DNA of 25,706 nt from Bacillota bacterium (GCA_019420525.1 JAHZHA010000026.1:33019-58724), one strand, 5' to 3'. Numbered from the stretch's first letter, positions 1 to 7,764 are shown. Numbers and translations are program-made. Notes: generated by a model not told the origin, from the sequence alone.

Positions 1-2
1 TT

Positions 3-416
3 TCCGGAGAAGAGGGATGGCAGGAAGACGTGGGGTCACAGACGGCAGATGACGACAGATACGACCGGAATTACGACGACGGGACGTATGAGAACGGAAA
101 TGACAGCAGTGGATACGGCATTATCGGAGAAAACGGTCAGGAACCGGAATCCGGCACACAGAATGACAGTTCTCCGGCTTCTTCTGATGGAAGCGGCAGT
201 GAAAAAGAATATGCCGGCAAAATCGTCGTCATTTCCGATACCGATGGAATCATTTCCATTCTTCGGTATGATGAAAACGGCAGAGTGACTTCCAGGGAAA
301 AAACGGATATCGATACGGCTATGCTCACAGAAACAGATCAGCAGCTCTTTAAAAAAGGCTTCATCCTGAACGATGATTCCGAACTGTCCGAACTTCTGCA
401 GGATTTTGAGGGGTGA
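3..416 (+). CDS. BofC C-terminal-domain-like protein, 5' end outside window
   Basis: The reading frame is open from the window edge, so the true start lies upstream; an internal GTG at 30 is not convincing as a start. The visible part has a low-complexity Asp/Gly/Ser-rich linker (about 50 residues) and then a compact domain that begins GKIVVIS and ends with LFKKGFILND, SELSELLQDFEG. That ending resembles the BofC C-terminal domain (pattern: two strands, then 'LKKGI', then 'EL..LLEDY'). In Bacillus, BofC is a forespore protein that restrains SpoIVB, the very product encoded 9 bp downstream, so the context supports the call. The Asp/Ser linker is unlike B. subtilis BofC. The family call is inference from pattern and neighbourhood. 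The spoIVB ribosome binding site overlaps this stop codon, suggesting co-translation. Confidence 0.6.
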   Translation, partial: SGEEGWQEDVGSQTADDDRYDRNYDDGTYENGNDSSGYGIIGENGQEPESGTQNDSSPASSDGSGSEKEYAGKIVVISDTDGIISILRYDENGRVTSREKTDIDTAMLTETDQQLFKKGFILNDDSELSELLQDFEG

Positions 417-425
417 TGAAATTTC

Positions 426-1541
426 ATGGACAGGATGACTGTCAAATCGGTCCGGAGGATTATGATTGCCGGTCTCACAGTCGCGGCCGGAGCAGCCATA
501 CTTTTTGCAGCGGTTTCTGGCTGTGCTTTTCTGAACGATACGGTGACGGATGAGGCATGTGAAACTATTTCAGCAGCAACAGCCGATCCCGAACTGGTAA
601 TCCCGGGAGGAAGATCCGTGGGGGTAAAACTGGATGTGGAAGACGTTCTCGTAGTCGGCCTGGAAGAAATAGAGACAGAAGAGGGAAAAACTGTGAATCC
701 GGGTCTGAAAGCGGGGTTGCAGATCGGCGATGTGATTTTGGCTATCGACGGAAATGAAGTTCACAGCGCTGCTGACGTGACAGCTATCGTAGACAGCACG
801 CAGAACAGAAGCGTCAGATTGAAAATCGGCAGAAAAAATGAAATCCGGTATCTCGATGCAGAACCTGTCAAATCGGCAGATGACGGCAAATACCGCCTGG
901 GAGTCTGGGTAAAGGAAAAAACTGCGGGCATCGGAACGCTCACATATTATCGCCCGTATGACGGAACGTTCGGCGCTCTCGGTCACGGCATCACTGATGC
1001 GGAGACGGGAAGCATCCTCAAAGTAGCGGAAGGACAGTTGCTCGACGCACAGGTGATGTCCCTGAAAGAAGGAAAAAGAGGAGATCCCGGAGAGATCAGA
1101 GGGATTTTTTATGAAGCTGATCAGCCTCTGGGTGAACTCGTGAAAAACACGGAATACGGCATATTCGGTAAAGCGGATACCGATCTTTCTTCGGGGGACT
1201 ATGCCGTTCCGGTACATACAGCAGAGCCGGATGAGGTGAAAAAGGGAAAAGCGTGGATACTGACTACGGTGGAAAAAGATAAAATCGAAAAATTTGAAAT
1301 CGAAATAGAAAAGATAAACGATGACAGTTCCGATTCTGTGAAAAATATGGTCATATGTGTCACAGACGAAGATCTCATAGAGAAGAGCGGCGGGATCGTT
1401 CAGGGGATGAGCGGAAGCCCGATTTTGCAGAACGGAAAACTCGTGGGGGCGGTGACTCATGTCTTTGTCAATGATCCCACGAGAGGATACGGAATTTTTA
1501 TAAGCAGCATGCTGAAAAACGCGGAATCTCCGATACTGTAA
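426..1541 (+). CDS. spoIVB: SpoIVB peptidase (S55 family), sporulation signalling protease
   Basis: 371-residue serine peptidase. In spore formers SpoIVB is secreted from the forespore into the intermembrane space and cleaves SpoIVFA, which triggers pro-sigma-K processing by SpoIVFB. Order seen: short basic N-terminus, one membrane segment (about residues 11-33), PDZ domain (about 60-140, with PGLKAGLQIGDVILAIDGNEV), then the S55 peptidase domain. The catalytic triad can be placed: His187 in LGHGITD, Asp314 in VTDEDL, and Ser329 in GMSGSPIL. The Asp-Ser spacing of 15 equals that of B. subtilis (D363/S378). The start ATG is supported by AGGGGTGA about 10 bp upstream, overlapping the stop of the preceding BofC-like gene. 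Unlike Bacillus, spo0A does not follow directly; a promoter and a CofE-like gene do. Confidence 0.95.
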   Translation: MDRMTVKSVRRIMIAGLTVAAGAAILFAAVSGCAFLNDTVTDEACETISAATADPELVIPGGRSVGVKLDVEDVLVVGLEEIETEEGKTVNPGLKAGLQIGDVILAIDGNEVHSAADVTAIVDSTQNRSVRLKIGRKNEIRYLDAEPVKSADDGKYRLGVWVKEKTAGIGTLTYYRPYDGTFGALGHGITDAETGSILKVAEGQLLDAQVMSLKEGKRGDPGEIRGIFYEADQPLGELVKNTEYGIFGKADTDLSSGDYAVPVHTAEPDEVKKGKAWILTTVEKDKIEKFEIEIEKINDDSSDSVKNMVICVTDEDLIEKSGGIVQGMSGSPILQNGKLVGAVTHVFVNDPTRGYGIFISSMLKNAESPIL

Positions 1542-1549
1542 AAGAATAC

Positions 1550-1578
1550 TTGTGAACGGCGCTATGTCCATGTATAAT
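1550..1578 (+). promoter_or_regulatory. Sigma-A-type promoter of the CofE-like gene
   Basis: TTGTGA (1550-1555) and TATAAT (1573-1578) are separated by exactly 17 bp, directly after the spoIVB stop and about 58 bp before the next start codon. This gives the CofE-like gene vegetative expression separate from the sporulation genes upstream. Confidence 0.7.
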
Positions 1579-1635
1579 AATAGACGGCTGTGTATAAACA
1601 GACAAAAATAAACATAGATAAATGAGGTATCAAAT

Positions 1636-2829
1636 ATGGAAAGAAGAGTCGGTACTGTCTCCAGGGGTATTCGCGGTCCGATTATCCGTGAAGGAGACAA
1701 TCTCGTAGAAATTACAGTAGACAGCGTATTGGCAGCTGCAGAGAGTGAAGGTTTCGAACTCAGAGACCGTGATGTCATCGCTCTGACAGAGTCTATCGTT
1801 GCCCGCGCCCAGGGAAACTATGCTTCCGTTCAGGACATCGCTGCAGATGTCAGAGCAAAATTCGGAGGTGAGACGGTAGGTGTCATTTTCCCGATCCTCT
1901 CCAGAAATCGTTTTGCCATCAATCTTCGGGGCATCGCTATGGGTTGCAAAAAGATCGTGCTGATGCTCAGTTATCCCAGCGATGAAGTGGGAAATGCTCT
2001 TCTCACTTACGATCAGATAGACGAAGCGGGTATCAATCCTTATTCCGACGTTCTGACACTGGAAAAATATCGTGAGTTATTCGGCGAAGTCAGACATGAA
2101 TTTACAGGCATCGATTACGTGGCATATTATTCGGATATCATCAGAGAGGCCGGCGCGGAAGTGGAGATCATATTCGCCAACCACGCGCAGAAGATTCTCG
2201 ATTACACGGACTGCGTGCTGACCTGCGATATTCATACGAGAGCCCGCACGAAGCGTCTGTTAAAAGCCGCCGGCGCGCGGATCGTATACGGTCTCGATGA
2301 AATTCTCAACGCTCCGGTCAACGGAAGCGGGTACAATTCAAAATACGGTCTTCTGGGTTCAAACAAATCCACAGAAGACAAGATCAAACTCTTTCCGGAA
2401 GAATGCAGCGGACTCGTCCGCGAAATCCAGAGTTCGATACTGGAAAAGACGGGAAAACACGTGGAAGTTATGGTCTACGGTGACGGCGCATTCAAAGATC
2501 CTCAGGGAAAGATCTGGGAGCTGGCGGATCCCGTCGTATCTCCGGGGTATACCGACGGTCTTGTGGGCACTCCAAATGAGTTAAAACTGAAATATCTCGC
2601 AGACAATGACTTTGCAGATCTCAGCGGCGCAGAGCTGAAAGAGGCGATCGCTGAGAGTATCCGTTCGAAAGAAAAAAATCTCGTGGGAAATATGGCTTCT
2701 CAAGGAACGACGCCGAGACAGCTTACCGATCTCATCGGTTCTCTCTGCGATCTGACGTCGGGTTCCGGAGACAAAGGAACACCGTTTATCCTGATTCAGG
2801 GATATTTCGACAACTTTACCACCGAATAA
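1636..2829 (+). CDS. Coenzyme F420-0:L-glutamate ligase (CofE/FbiB)-like protein
   Basis: 397 residues resembling the F420-0:gamma-glutamyl ligase fold (PF01996), for example the N-terminal pattern VGTVSRGIRGPIIREGDNL and the later DRDVIALTESIVARAQGN. True CofE proteins add glutamate to F420-0 in a GTP- and metal-dependent reaction. This protein is longer than archaeal CofE (about 250 residues) and belongs to the roughly 400-residue group common in Clostridia, where F420 synthesis is not expected, so its substrate is unknown. The start is supported by GAGGT 7 bp upstream. It is a single-gene transcription unit: own promoter at 1550 and strong terminator at 2844. No other F420 genes (cofC, cofD, cofG/H) are in the window. 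Fold call confident; reaction open. Confidence 0.8.
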   Translation: MERRVGTVSRGIRGPIIREGDNLVEITVDSVLAAAESEGFELRDRDVIALTESIVARAQGNYASVQDIAADVRAKFGGETVGVIFPILSRNRFAINLRGIAMGCKKIVLMLSYPSDEVGNALLTYDQIDEAGINPYSDVLTLEKYRELFGEVRHEFTGIDYVAYYSDIIREAGAEVEIIFANHAQKILDYTDCVLTCDIHTRARTKRLLKAAGARIVYGLDEILNAPVNGSGYNSKYGLLGSNKSTEDKIKLFPEECSGLVREIQSSILEKTGKHVEVMVYGDGAFKDPQGKIWELADPVVSPGYTDGLVGTPNELKLKYLADNDFADLSGAELKEAIAESIRSKEKNLVGNMASQGTTPRQLTDLIGSLCDLTSGSGDKGTPFILIQGYFDNFTTE

Positions 2830-2843
2830 GAAAATTATCTTTC

Positions 2844-2877
2844 AAAGCGCTTGCGGAGCCGCCGCAGGCGCTTTTTT
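2844..2877 (+). terminator. Intrinsic terminator after the CofE-like gene
   Basis: Left arm AAAGCGCTTGCGG (2844-2856) pairs with right arm CCGCAGGCGCTTT (2862-2874) through one G-T wobble, with a short loop and a T-run. It lies 15 bp after the stop codon. Confidence 0.85.
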
Positions 2878-2950
2878 CGGGCTGCAGGTTTTTCACGGAA
2901 TTCGGAAAAAGAAGGAAATTTTTTTCCTGACCGGCGTACCGCCTGCGTGA

Positions 2951-2979
2951 TTGATTCTCCCGGAAAACAGTGGTAGTAT
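2951..2979 (+). promoter_or_regulatory. Probable promoter of the sufC-sufB operon
   Basis: TTGATT (2951-2956) and TAGTAT (2974-2979) have a 17-bp spacer. A second possible -10, TATAAT, is at 3029-3034 without a good -35. Either would produce a leader of 50-100 nt before the start at 3085. I see no riboswitch-like conserved core there. Confidence 0.45.
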
Positions 2980-3084
2980 TATGGACGTAACAGACAGAAA
3001 CAGTGCTGAATCCTGCGCGCCGTTCCTGTATAATAGTTACGGATACCTGAAAAGGTAAAATGAAATAAAAGCTGAGGTAGAAAC

Positions 3085-3834
3085 ATGCTGGAATTAAAAA
3101 ATGTGTCATTTGAAGTGACAGAAGAGAATAGCAGAAAAGAAATCATCAGAGACGTCAGCGCGGTCATTGAAGACAGCAAATTTGTCGTCATCACCGGACC
3201 AAATGGCGGAGGCAAGTCGACTCTGGCAAAACTCATCGCCGGTATCGAAAAACCGACATCTGGAAAAATTTGTTTCGACGGTACGGATATCACTGATCTC
3301 GATATTACGGAAAGAGCCAAGCTGGGAATCAGTTTTGCATTTCAGCAGCCGGTGCGCTTTAAAGGAATACAAGTGCTGGATCTGTTGCGCATTGCTGCCG
3401 GCAGAAGAATTGCGATTCCGGATGCCTGTGAATATCTTTCGGAGGTAGGGCTGTGTGCCAATGAATATATTAATCGTGAAGTCAACAGCAGTCTTTCCGG
3501 AGGTGAGCTCAAGCGCATTGAAATTGCTACAGTACTAGCCAGGGGCACAAAACTCTCTATTTTCGATGAGCCGGAAGCCGGTATTGATCTCTGGAGTTTC
3601 CAGAATCTGATTCAGGTTTTTGAACGCATGCAGTCCAGAATCGAAGACGGTTCTATTCTCGTGATCTCCCATCAGGAGCGCATTATGAATATCGCCGACG
3701 AAATCATCGTAATTTCAGAAGGACAGATTACGCAGCACGGCAAACGCGAAGAGGTTCTGCCGGGCCTTTTGGGTACGGCTTCCGCTGCAGATATCTGCGA
3801 TGCATTCTGCCAGGGAGGTGCTAAGAGATGTTAA
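3085..3834 (+). CDS. sufC: SufC-like Fe-S assembly ATPase
   Basis: 249-residue ABC ATPase. SufC powers the SufB/SufD scaffold that builds Fe-S clusters in the cytoplasm. Visible motifs: Walker A GPNGGGKST (38-46), signature LSGGELKRIEIA (from 137), Walker B LSIFDEPEAGID with Asp161 and Glu162, and the switch His196 in ISHQE. The DEPEAGID form and the lack of any transmembrane partner gene separate it from ordinary transporters. The following gene is a SufB/D family protein whose ATG overlaps this gene's last codons by 7 bp, so the two are co-translated. The start has GAGGT 7 bp upstream. No sufS, sufU or sufD sits beside it, which fits the two-gene 'minimal SUF' arrangement found in anaerobes. 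Confidence 0.88.
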   Translation: MLELKNVSFEVTEENSRKEIIRDVSAVIEDSKFVVITGPNGGGKSTLAKLIAGIEKPTSGKICFDGTDITDLDITERAKLGISFAFQQPVRFKGIQVLDLLRIAAGRRIAIPDACEYLSEVGLCANEYINREVNSSLSGGELKRIEIATVLARGTKLSIFDEPEAGIDLWSFQNLIQVFERMQSRIEDGSILVISHQERIMNIADEIIVISEGQITQHGKREEVLPGLLGTASAADICDAFCQGGAKRC

Positions 3835-4748
3835 ATGATGTACAGTTAAAGCTGCTTGAAGAAATCGCTGACCTTCACGGAGTACCGGAAGGCTCATATA
3901 ATATCCGGGCGAACGGTGAAACAGCAGAGCGCAATACTACAGCTAACGTAGATATCGTATCGAAGGAAGATGTCAGCGGCATCGATATCTATGTCAAACC
4001 TGGCACGAAACATGAGAGTATTCACATTCCGGTGGTTCTCAGCAAGAGTGGTGTCAAGGAGACTGTATACAACGATTTCCACGTGGGTGACGACTGTGAT
4101 GTGCTGATCGTAGCAGGCTGCGGTATCGATAACTGCGGCAAGCAGGATTCCGAACATGACGGAGTCCACCGGTTCTATGTAGGAAAAAATTCCAGGGTCA
4201 GATATGTGGAAAAGCACTACGGGTCCGGTGACGGCGAAGGCAAAAGAATTCTCAATCCGGTGACTGAAGTGTTCATGGAAGAAGGAAGCTTCATGGAGAT
4301 GGAGATGGTTCAGATCAAAGGCGTCGATTCAACCGATCGAAGAACCACAGCGGAACTGGCGGCAGGTGCTTCTCTCGTAGTTCGTGAACGTCTGATGACT
4401 CATGGCAGCCAGAGTGCGGTGAGCTTTTACGAAGTGAAGCTCGACGGAGAAGGTGCCAGCGCAGATGTCATATCCAGATCCGTGGCCAAAGATTCTTCTT
4501 ATCAGAAGTTCGATTCACGTATCTGCGGAAATGCTCCATGTTCCGGTCATACTGAATGTGATGCCATTATTATGGACAACGCCCGGATTCTGGCTATTCC
4601 GCAGCTGGAGGCAAACGACATCGACGCCGCTCTTATCCACGAAGCGGCCATCGGTAAAATTGCAGGTGAGCAGATTATCAAGCTGATGACACTGGGACTC
4701 ACCGAAGAGGAAGCAGAAGAGCAGATCGTCAACGGATTCCTGAAGTAA
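3828..4748 (+). CDS. SufB/SufD family Fe-S scaffold protein (minimal type)
   Basis: 306 residues, much shorter than E. coli SufB (about 495) or SufD (about 420), and consisting mainly of the SufBD beta-helix core. Conserved scaffold positions are present near the C-terminus: Cys244 in HTECDAIIM, matching the essential SufB cysteine region, and His271-Glu272 in IHEAAIGKI, matching the SufB/D HEA motif. The C-terminal helical GLTEEEAEEQIVNGF segment, typical of the family's SufC-binding part, is also intact. The gene starts inside the last codons of sufC. Being the only SufB/D paralogue here, it probably forms a homodimer with SufC. Sulfur could come from NifS encoded at 10966. Often annotated only as 'SufD family protein'; the scaffold role is inferred from motifs and the pairing. 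Confidence 0.87.
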   Translation: MLNDVQLKLLEEIADLHGVPEGSYNIRANGETAERNTTANVDIVSKEDVSGIDIYVKPGTKHESIHIPVVLSKSGVKETVYNDFHVGDDCDVLIVAGCGIDNCGKQDSEHDGVHRFYVGKNSRVRYVEKHYGSGDGEGKRILNPVTEVFMEEGSFMEMEMVQIKGVDSTDRRTTAELAAGASLVVRERLMTHGSQSAVSFYEVKLDGEGASADVISRSVAKDSSYQKFDSRICGNAPCSGHTECDAIIMDNARILAIPQLEANDIDAALIHEAAIGKIAGEQIIKLMTLGLTEEEAEEQIVNGFLK

Positions 4749-4815
4749 CATTATTAGAAGTCGATATTGATAGTATTCGCTGATTGACAGACGAATCAGA
4801 GACAGGAGAAAAGAC

Positions 4816-5472
4816 ATGGCAGTAAACGATCATTTTGAATCCATGGAGAATGTCACTATTCTCGAACATCCGCTTCTGAAGCATAAAATTTCTATTCTTC
4901 GCAATAAAGCGACGGGAACAAATGAATTCCGGGCTATTGTGGAGGAGATTGCGATGCTTATGGGGTATGAGGCACTGAGAGATCTCCCTACAGAAGATGT
5001 GGAAATCGATACCCCTATCGAAACGTGCAAAACGCCGATGATTTCCGGGAAAAAAATGGCAATCATACCGATTCTCAGAGCCGGATTGGGCATGGTCGGC
5101 GGTATGCTGGCTCTGGTGCCGTCGGCAAAAGTGGGACATATCGGCATGTACCGGGACGAAGAGACGCACGAACCTCACGAGTATTACTGCAAACTCCCGG
5201 AAAATATCGATGAGCGTATTATCGTGGTGGTAGATCCGATGCTGGCCACGGGTGGTTCTGCTGTCGATGCCGTCAATCTGATCAAACAGAAAGGCGGTAC
5301 ACACATCAAATTTATGGCGATTATTGCCGCTCCGGAGGGGCTCGAAAAATTTACACAAGCGCATCCGGACGTTCAGATTTACGTCGGCCAGCTGGACCGC
5401 TGTCTCAACGACAACGCATATATCTGTCCGGGACTGGGAGATGCCGGAGACCGTATTTTCGGCACGAAATAA
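4816..5472 (+). CDS. upp: Uracil phosphoribosyltransferase
   Basis: 218-residue type I phosphoribosyltransferase that converts uracil and PRPP to UMP in pyrimidine salvage. The PRPP-binding loop VVDPMLATGGSAVD (about 138-151) and the uracil-binding C-terminus YICPGLGDAGDRIFGTK are both present, and length is near the usual 208-210. The start is supported by AGGAG 8 bp upstream. It follows the sufB-like gene after 67 bp with a small CTGATT/AATCAG inverted repeat but no obvious promoter, so it may be partly co-transcribed with suf. A strong bidirectional terminator follows. Confidence 0.97.
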   Translation: MAVNDHFESMENVTILEHPLLKHKISILRNKATGTNEFRAIVEEIAMLMGYEALRDLPTEDVEIDTPIETCKTPMISGKKMAIIPILRAGLGMVGGMLALVPSAKVGHIGMYRDEETHEPHEYYCKLPENIDERIIVVVDPMLATGGSAVDAVNLIKQKGGTHIKFMAIIAAPEGLEKFTQAHPDVQIYVGQLDRCLNDNAYICPGLGDAGDRIFGTK

Positions 5473-5510
5473 CACGCGTGGCAGCGGAAATAGAAGGAAA
5501 AGACAGAAAA

Positions 5511-5568
5511 ACGGACGGAATGCGGGCTCATTATCGGTACGAGCCCGGCATTCCGTCCGTTTTGTTTT
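5511..5568. terminator. Bidirectional intrinsic terminator between upp and the PNPOx-fold gene
   Basis: The arms ACGGACGGAATGC-GGGCTC (5511-5529) and GAGCCCGGCATTCCGTCCGT (5541-5560) form a 19-bp stem with one bulged base. A T-run follows on the plus strand and a run of A (T on the minus strand) precedes it, so it can end transcription from both convergent units. Confidence 0.9.
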
Positions 5569-5626
5569 TCTGAGATTGTGCGTCTTCCTTGCGGAAAATT
5601 CCGTCCGTCTCTCCGGTGTTTCGGGA

Positions 5627-6019
5627 TCAGAAATGGATCGTTTCCGGAGGTTCGGTGAAAGAAGAGAAGACAGCTGTGGCGTTTTTCAAGTACAGTACCT
5701 GAGTATTGTCGTCTTCTGCATCGTACATACTCTTAAGGTCAGGATAGTTATCCAGCATGTGTGCCTTGGCTTCCACACGGTCATCGTTGACAGCTTCCGC
5801 AGCGATCCGGAGCCATTTTTTGCCGTCGAAGGCGCAGATCTCAACTTTCGGATTTTCTGCAATCTGTTTTGATACATCTTTCGATTTTCCCGTCTGTATA
5901 TAGATTTTATCCTCGAAGAGATCTACCGTCCCGAAAGGGCGTACCCGAGGCTGATCACCTTCTGTAGTTGCCAGATAATAGATATTGCACTTCTTTAAAA
6001 AATCGTAAACTTTTTTCAT
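5627..6019 (-). CDS. Pyridoxamine 5'-phosphate oxidase-fold (split-barrel flavin-binding) protein
   Basis: 130-residue split-barrel protein. Typical features are the start MKKVYDFLKKCNIYYLATTEGDQPRVRPFG, then FEDKIYIQTGKSKDVSKQI and NPKVEICAFDGKKWLRI. Small members of this family in Clostridia bind FMN or related cofactors and are generally uncharacterised; this is not a full PdxH. The start is supported by GGAGGT 7 bp upstream. It lies 26 bp downstream of hisB on the same strand, so the two form a unit. The functional link to histidine synthesis is not obvious. Confidence 0.85.
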   Translation of the reverse strand: MKKVYDFLKKCNIYYLATTEGDQPRVRPFGTVDLFEDKIYIQTGKSKDVSKQIAENPKVEICAFDGKKWLRIAAEAVNDDRVEAKAHMLDNYPDLKSMYDAEDDNTQVLYLKNATAVFSSFTEPPETIHF

Positions 6020-6045
6020 CGTATTACCTCCGCGATATTACAAAA

Positions 6046-6633
6046 TCAGAGAAGACCTTTTGTGGACGGGATTCCGGAAACTCTCGGATCCTTTTCGCAT
6101 GCGACGCGCAGTGACCTGCCCAATGCCTTGAACATAGCTTCCGTCACATGATGGTCGTTGGAGCCGTAAATCTCTTTGATGTGAAGATTCATGCGGGCGG
6201 AATAGCTGAACGCATAAAAGAACTCCCGAACCATCTGCGTGTCCATGTCCCCGCAAGAAGAACCGTGAAAATCCGCATCGAAGATCAGATACGGGCGCCC
6301 TCCCAGATCTACTGCACACAGGATCAGAGCTTCATCCATAGGCAGCAGGCAGTGTCCGTACCGGGTGATTCCGTTTTTGTCGCCCAGCGCTTCCGCGACA
6401 GCCTGACCGAGAACGATCCCTGTGTCTTCGATGGTATGATGACAGTCTACCTCCAGATCACCCCGGCAGCTCACTTCCAGATCGAAAAGACCGTGACGGG
6501 CGAAACCGTCCAGCATGTGATCGAAAAATTTCACTCCTGTATCGATTCTTCTCTTTCCGGATCCGTCCAAATCGATGGATATGCGGATTTCCGTTTCATT
6601 CGTCTTCCTTTCGACAGCGGCTTTTCTGTTCAT
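6046..6633 (-). CDS. hisB: Imidazoleglycerol-phosphate dehydratase
   Basis: 195 residues, full length for the monofunctional enzyme (no HisB phosphatase domain). It dehydrates imidazole glycerol phosphate to imidazole acetol phosphate in histidine synthesis. Metal-binding motifs of both half-repeats are visible: FFDHM (His39), CHHTIEDTGI (His65, His66, Glu69) and SNDHHVTEAMFKALG (His161, His162, Glu165). The start has GAGAGG upstream on the minus strand. No other his gene is nearby. It is divergent from spo0A across 227 bp and leads into the PNPOx-fold gene. Confidence 0.96.
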   Translation of the reverse strand: MNRKAAVERKTNETEIRISIDLDGSGKRRIDTGVKFFDHMLDGFARHGLFDLEVSCRGDLEVDCHHTIEDTGIVLGQAVAEALGDKNGITRYGHCLLPMDEALILCAVDLGGRPYLIFDADFHGSSCGDMDTQMVREFFYAFSYSARMNLHIKEIYGSNDHHVTEAMFKALGRSLRVACEKDPRVSGIPSTKGLL

Positions 6634-6750
6634 TTCTTACCTCTCTGACGTTAATACTCCGTCCTTCCGCGGCATTCTTTCCACAGGGCCATTTTTCTGC
6701 AGAAGCGCGGAGTTTCTGACGTTTCTGCTCACCGAGATAACGGCGGGTTC

Positions 6751-6767
6751 TGTCGAATCTTGTCGAA
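6751..6767 (+). promoter_or_regulatory. Two tandem 0A boxes upstream of spo0A
   Basis: TGTCGAA occurs at 6751-6757 and again at 6761-6767, preceded by T in the second copy (TTGTCGAA). The 10-bp period, one helical turn, matches tandem Spo0A binding sites. They lie about 100 bp before the spo0A start and upstream of a TATAAT at 6835-6840, so they probably mediate autoregulation. They may also affect the divergent hisB. Confidence 0.7.
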
Positions 6768-6834
6768 GAATGACGGATTTTAATTGTTAAAGTGATTGTT
6801 ATCAGCGTTAAAATTAATTAAAATCAAATTGTAC

Positions 6835-6840
6835 TATAAT
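6835..6840 (+). promoter_or_regulatory. Candidate -10 element of spo0A
   Basis: TATAAT sits 21 bp before the spo0A start in an AT-rich stretch. No good -35 is seen at 17 bp, which would suit an activator-dependent promoter helped by the 0A boxes upstream. The transcript leader would be very short. Confidence 0.4.
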
Positions 6841-6860
6841 TTTACAGGAGGAGAGAACCA

Positions 6861-7661
6861 ATGTCAAAGATCAAACTTGCTATCGCAGATGACAACAAAG
6901 ACTTCTGCGACATTCTGCACGACGTGCTCAGCGAGGAAAAAGACATCGAAATCTGCTGGACTGCCAACGACGGGAGGAAAGTGCTGGAAGAAATCCGGCG
7001 CGACACTCCTGATGTGCTGATTCTCGACAACATCATGCCGTATATCGATGGCTTTGAAGTGCTGGAGCAGATCAATGGGATGGAGCTTGCAAAGTCTCCG
7101 AAAATCATCATGCTGACCGCCATGGGAAATGAATCCTTTACGAAAAAGGCCATCTCACTGGGAGCGAGTTATTACATAGTGAAGCCTTTTGATCTGCAGA
7201 TTCTTCTGAAGCGCATCTACAGTCTCTCCGGAATCCGGAAAGAGGGGAATGCGCCTGCCGCGCCGAAGTCTGCCAGAAAGCTCATACGCAAAGAAGAAGG
7301 CGAGGAGATGTCAAATCTGGAAATCGATATCACAAATATGATTCACGAAATCGGTGTTCCGGCTCATATCAAAGGATACCAGTATCTGAGAATGGGCATC
7401 GCGCTCTGTGTGGAGAATATGGATCTCATCAGTGCGGTGACAAAAGAGCTCTATCCCATGATTGCAAAATCCTACAATACCACGCCGAGTCGTGTGGAGA
7501 GAGCCATCCGCCATGCCATCGAAGTGGCGTGGAACAGAGGAAAACTGGAGACCATCGACAGCCTGTTCGGCTATACGGTACACAACGGGAAAGGTAAGCC
7601 GACAAATTCTGAGTTTATCGCTATCGTGGCCGATAAACTGCGTCTGGAACGGGCGGTGTAA
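6861..7661 (+). CDS. spo0A: Spo0A, sporulation master response regulator
   Basis: 266 residues, normal family length. The N-terminal receiver domain (about 1-125) has Asp10-Asp11, the phosphorylated Asp56 in LILDNIMP, Thr in MLTAMG and Lys in IVKPFD. A charged linker follows (about 128-152), then the Spo0A C-terminal DNA-binding domain with the diagnostic recognition helix TPSRVERAIRHAIEVAW. Phosphorylated Spo0A binds TGTCGAA boxes and starts sporulation. The start has AGGAGGAG 7-8 bp upstream. Its own promoter region carries two such boxes. It is not linked to spoIVB as it is in Bacillus; hisB diverges from it. The likely terminator is the hairpin at 7850, inside the next reading frame. Confidence 0.98.
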   Translation: MSKIKLAIADDNKDFCDILHDVLSEEKDIEICWTANDGRKVLEEIRRDTPDVLILDNIMPYIDGFEVLEQINGMELAKSPKIIMLTAMGNESFTKKAISLGASYYIVKPFDLQILLKRIYSLSGIRKEGNAPAAPKSARKLIRKEEGEEMSNLEIDITNMIHEIGVPAHIKGYQYLRMGIALCVENMDLISAVTKELYPMIAKSYNTTPSRVERAIRHAIEVAWNRGKLETIDSLFGYTVHNGKGKPTNSEFIAIVADKLRLERAV

Positions 7662-7764
7662 AATATATTCATATCTTATGAGCGATACGGATTCTTCCGA
7701 TATCCTTCTTTCGACGACGCTTACGACCGGCAAAGAAACAGATGACGAATCACGGAGCAAGAAA

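Noticed and set aside
570..1778. Long minus-strand open frame (402 codons) opposite spoIVB
   Set aside because: It is antisense to a clear SpoIVB gene with catalytic motifs; its product is compositionally odd and has no recognisable domain.
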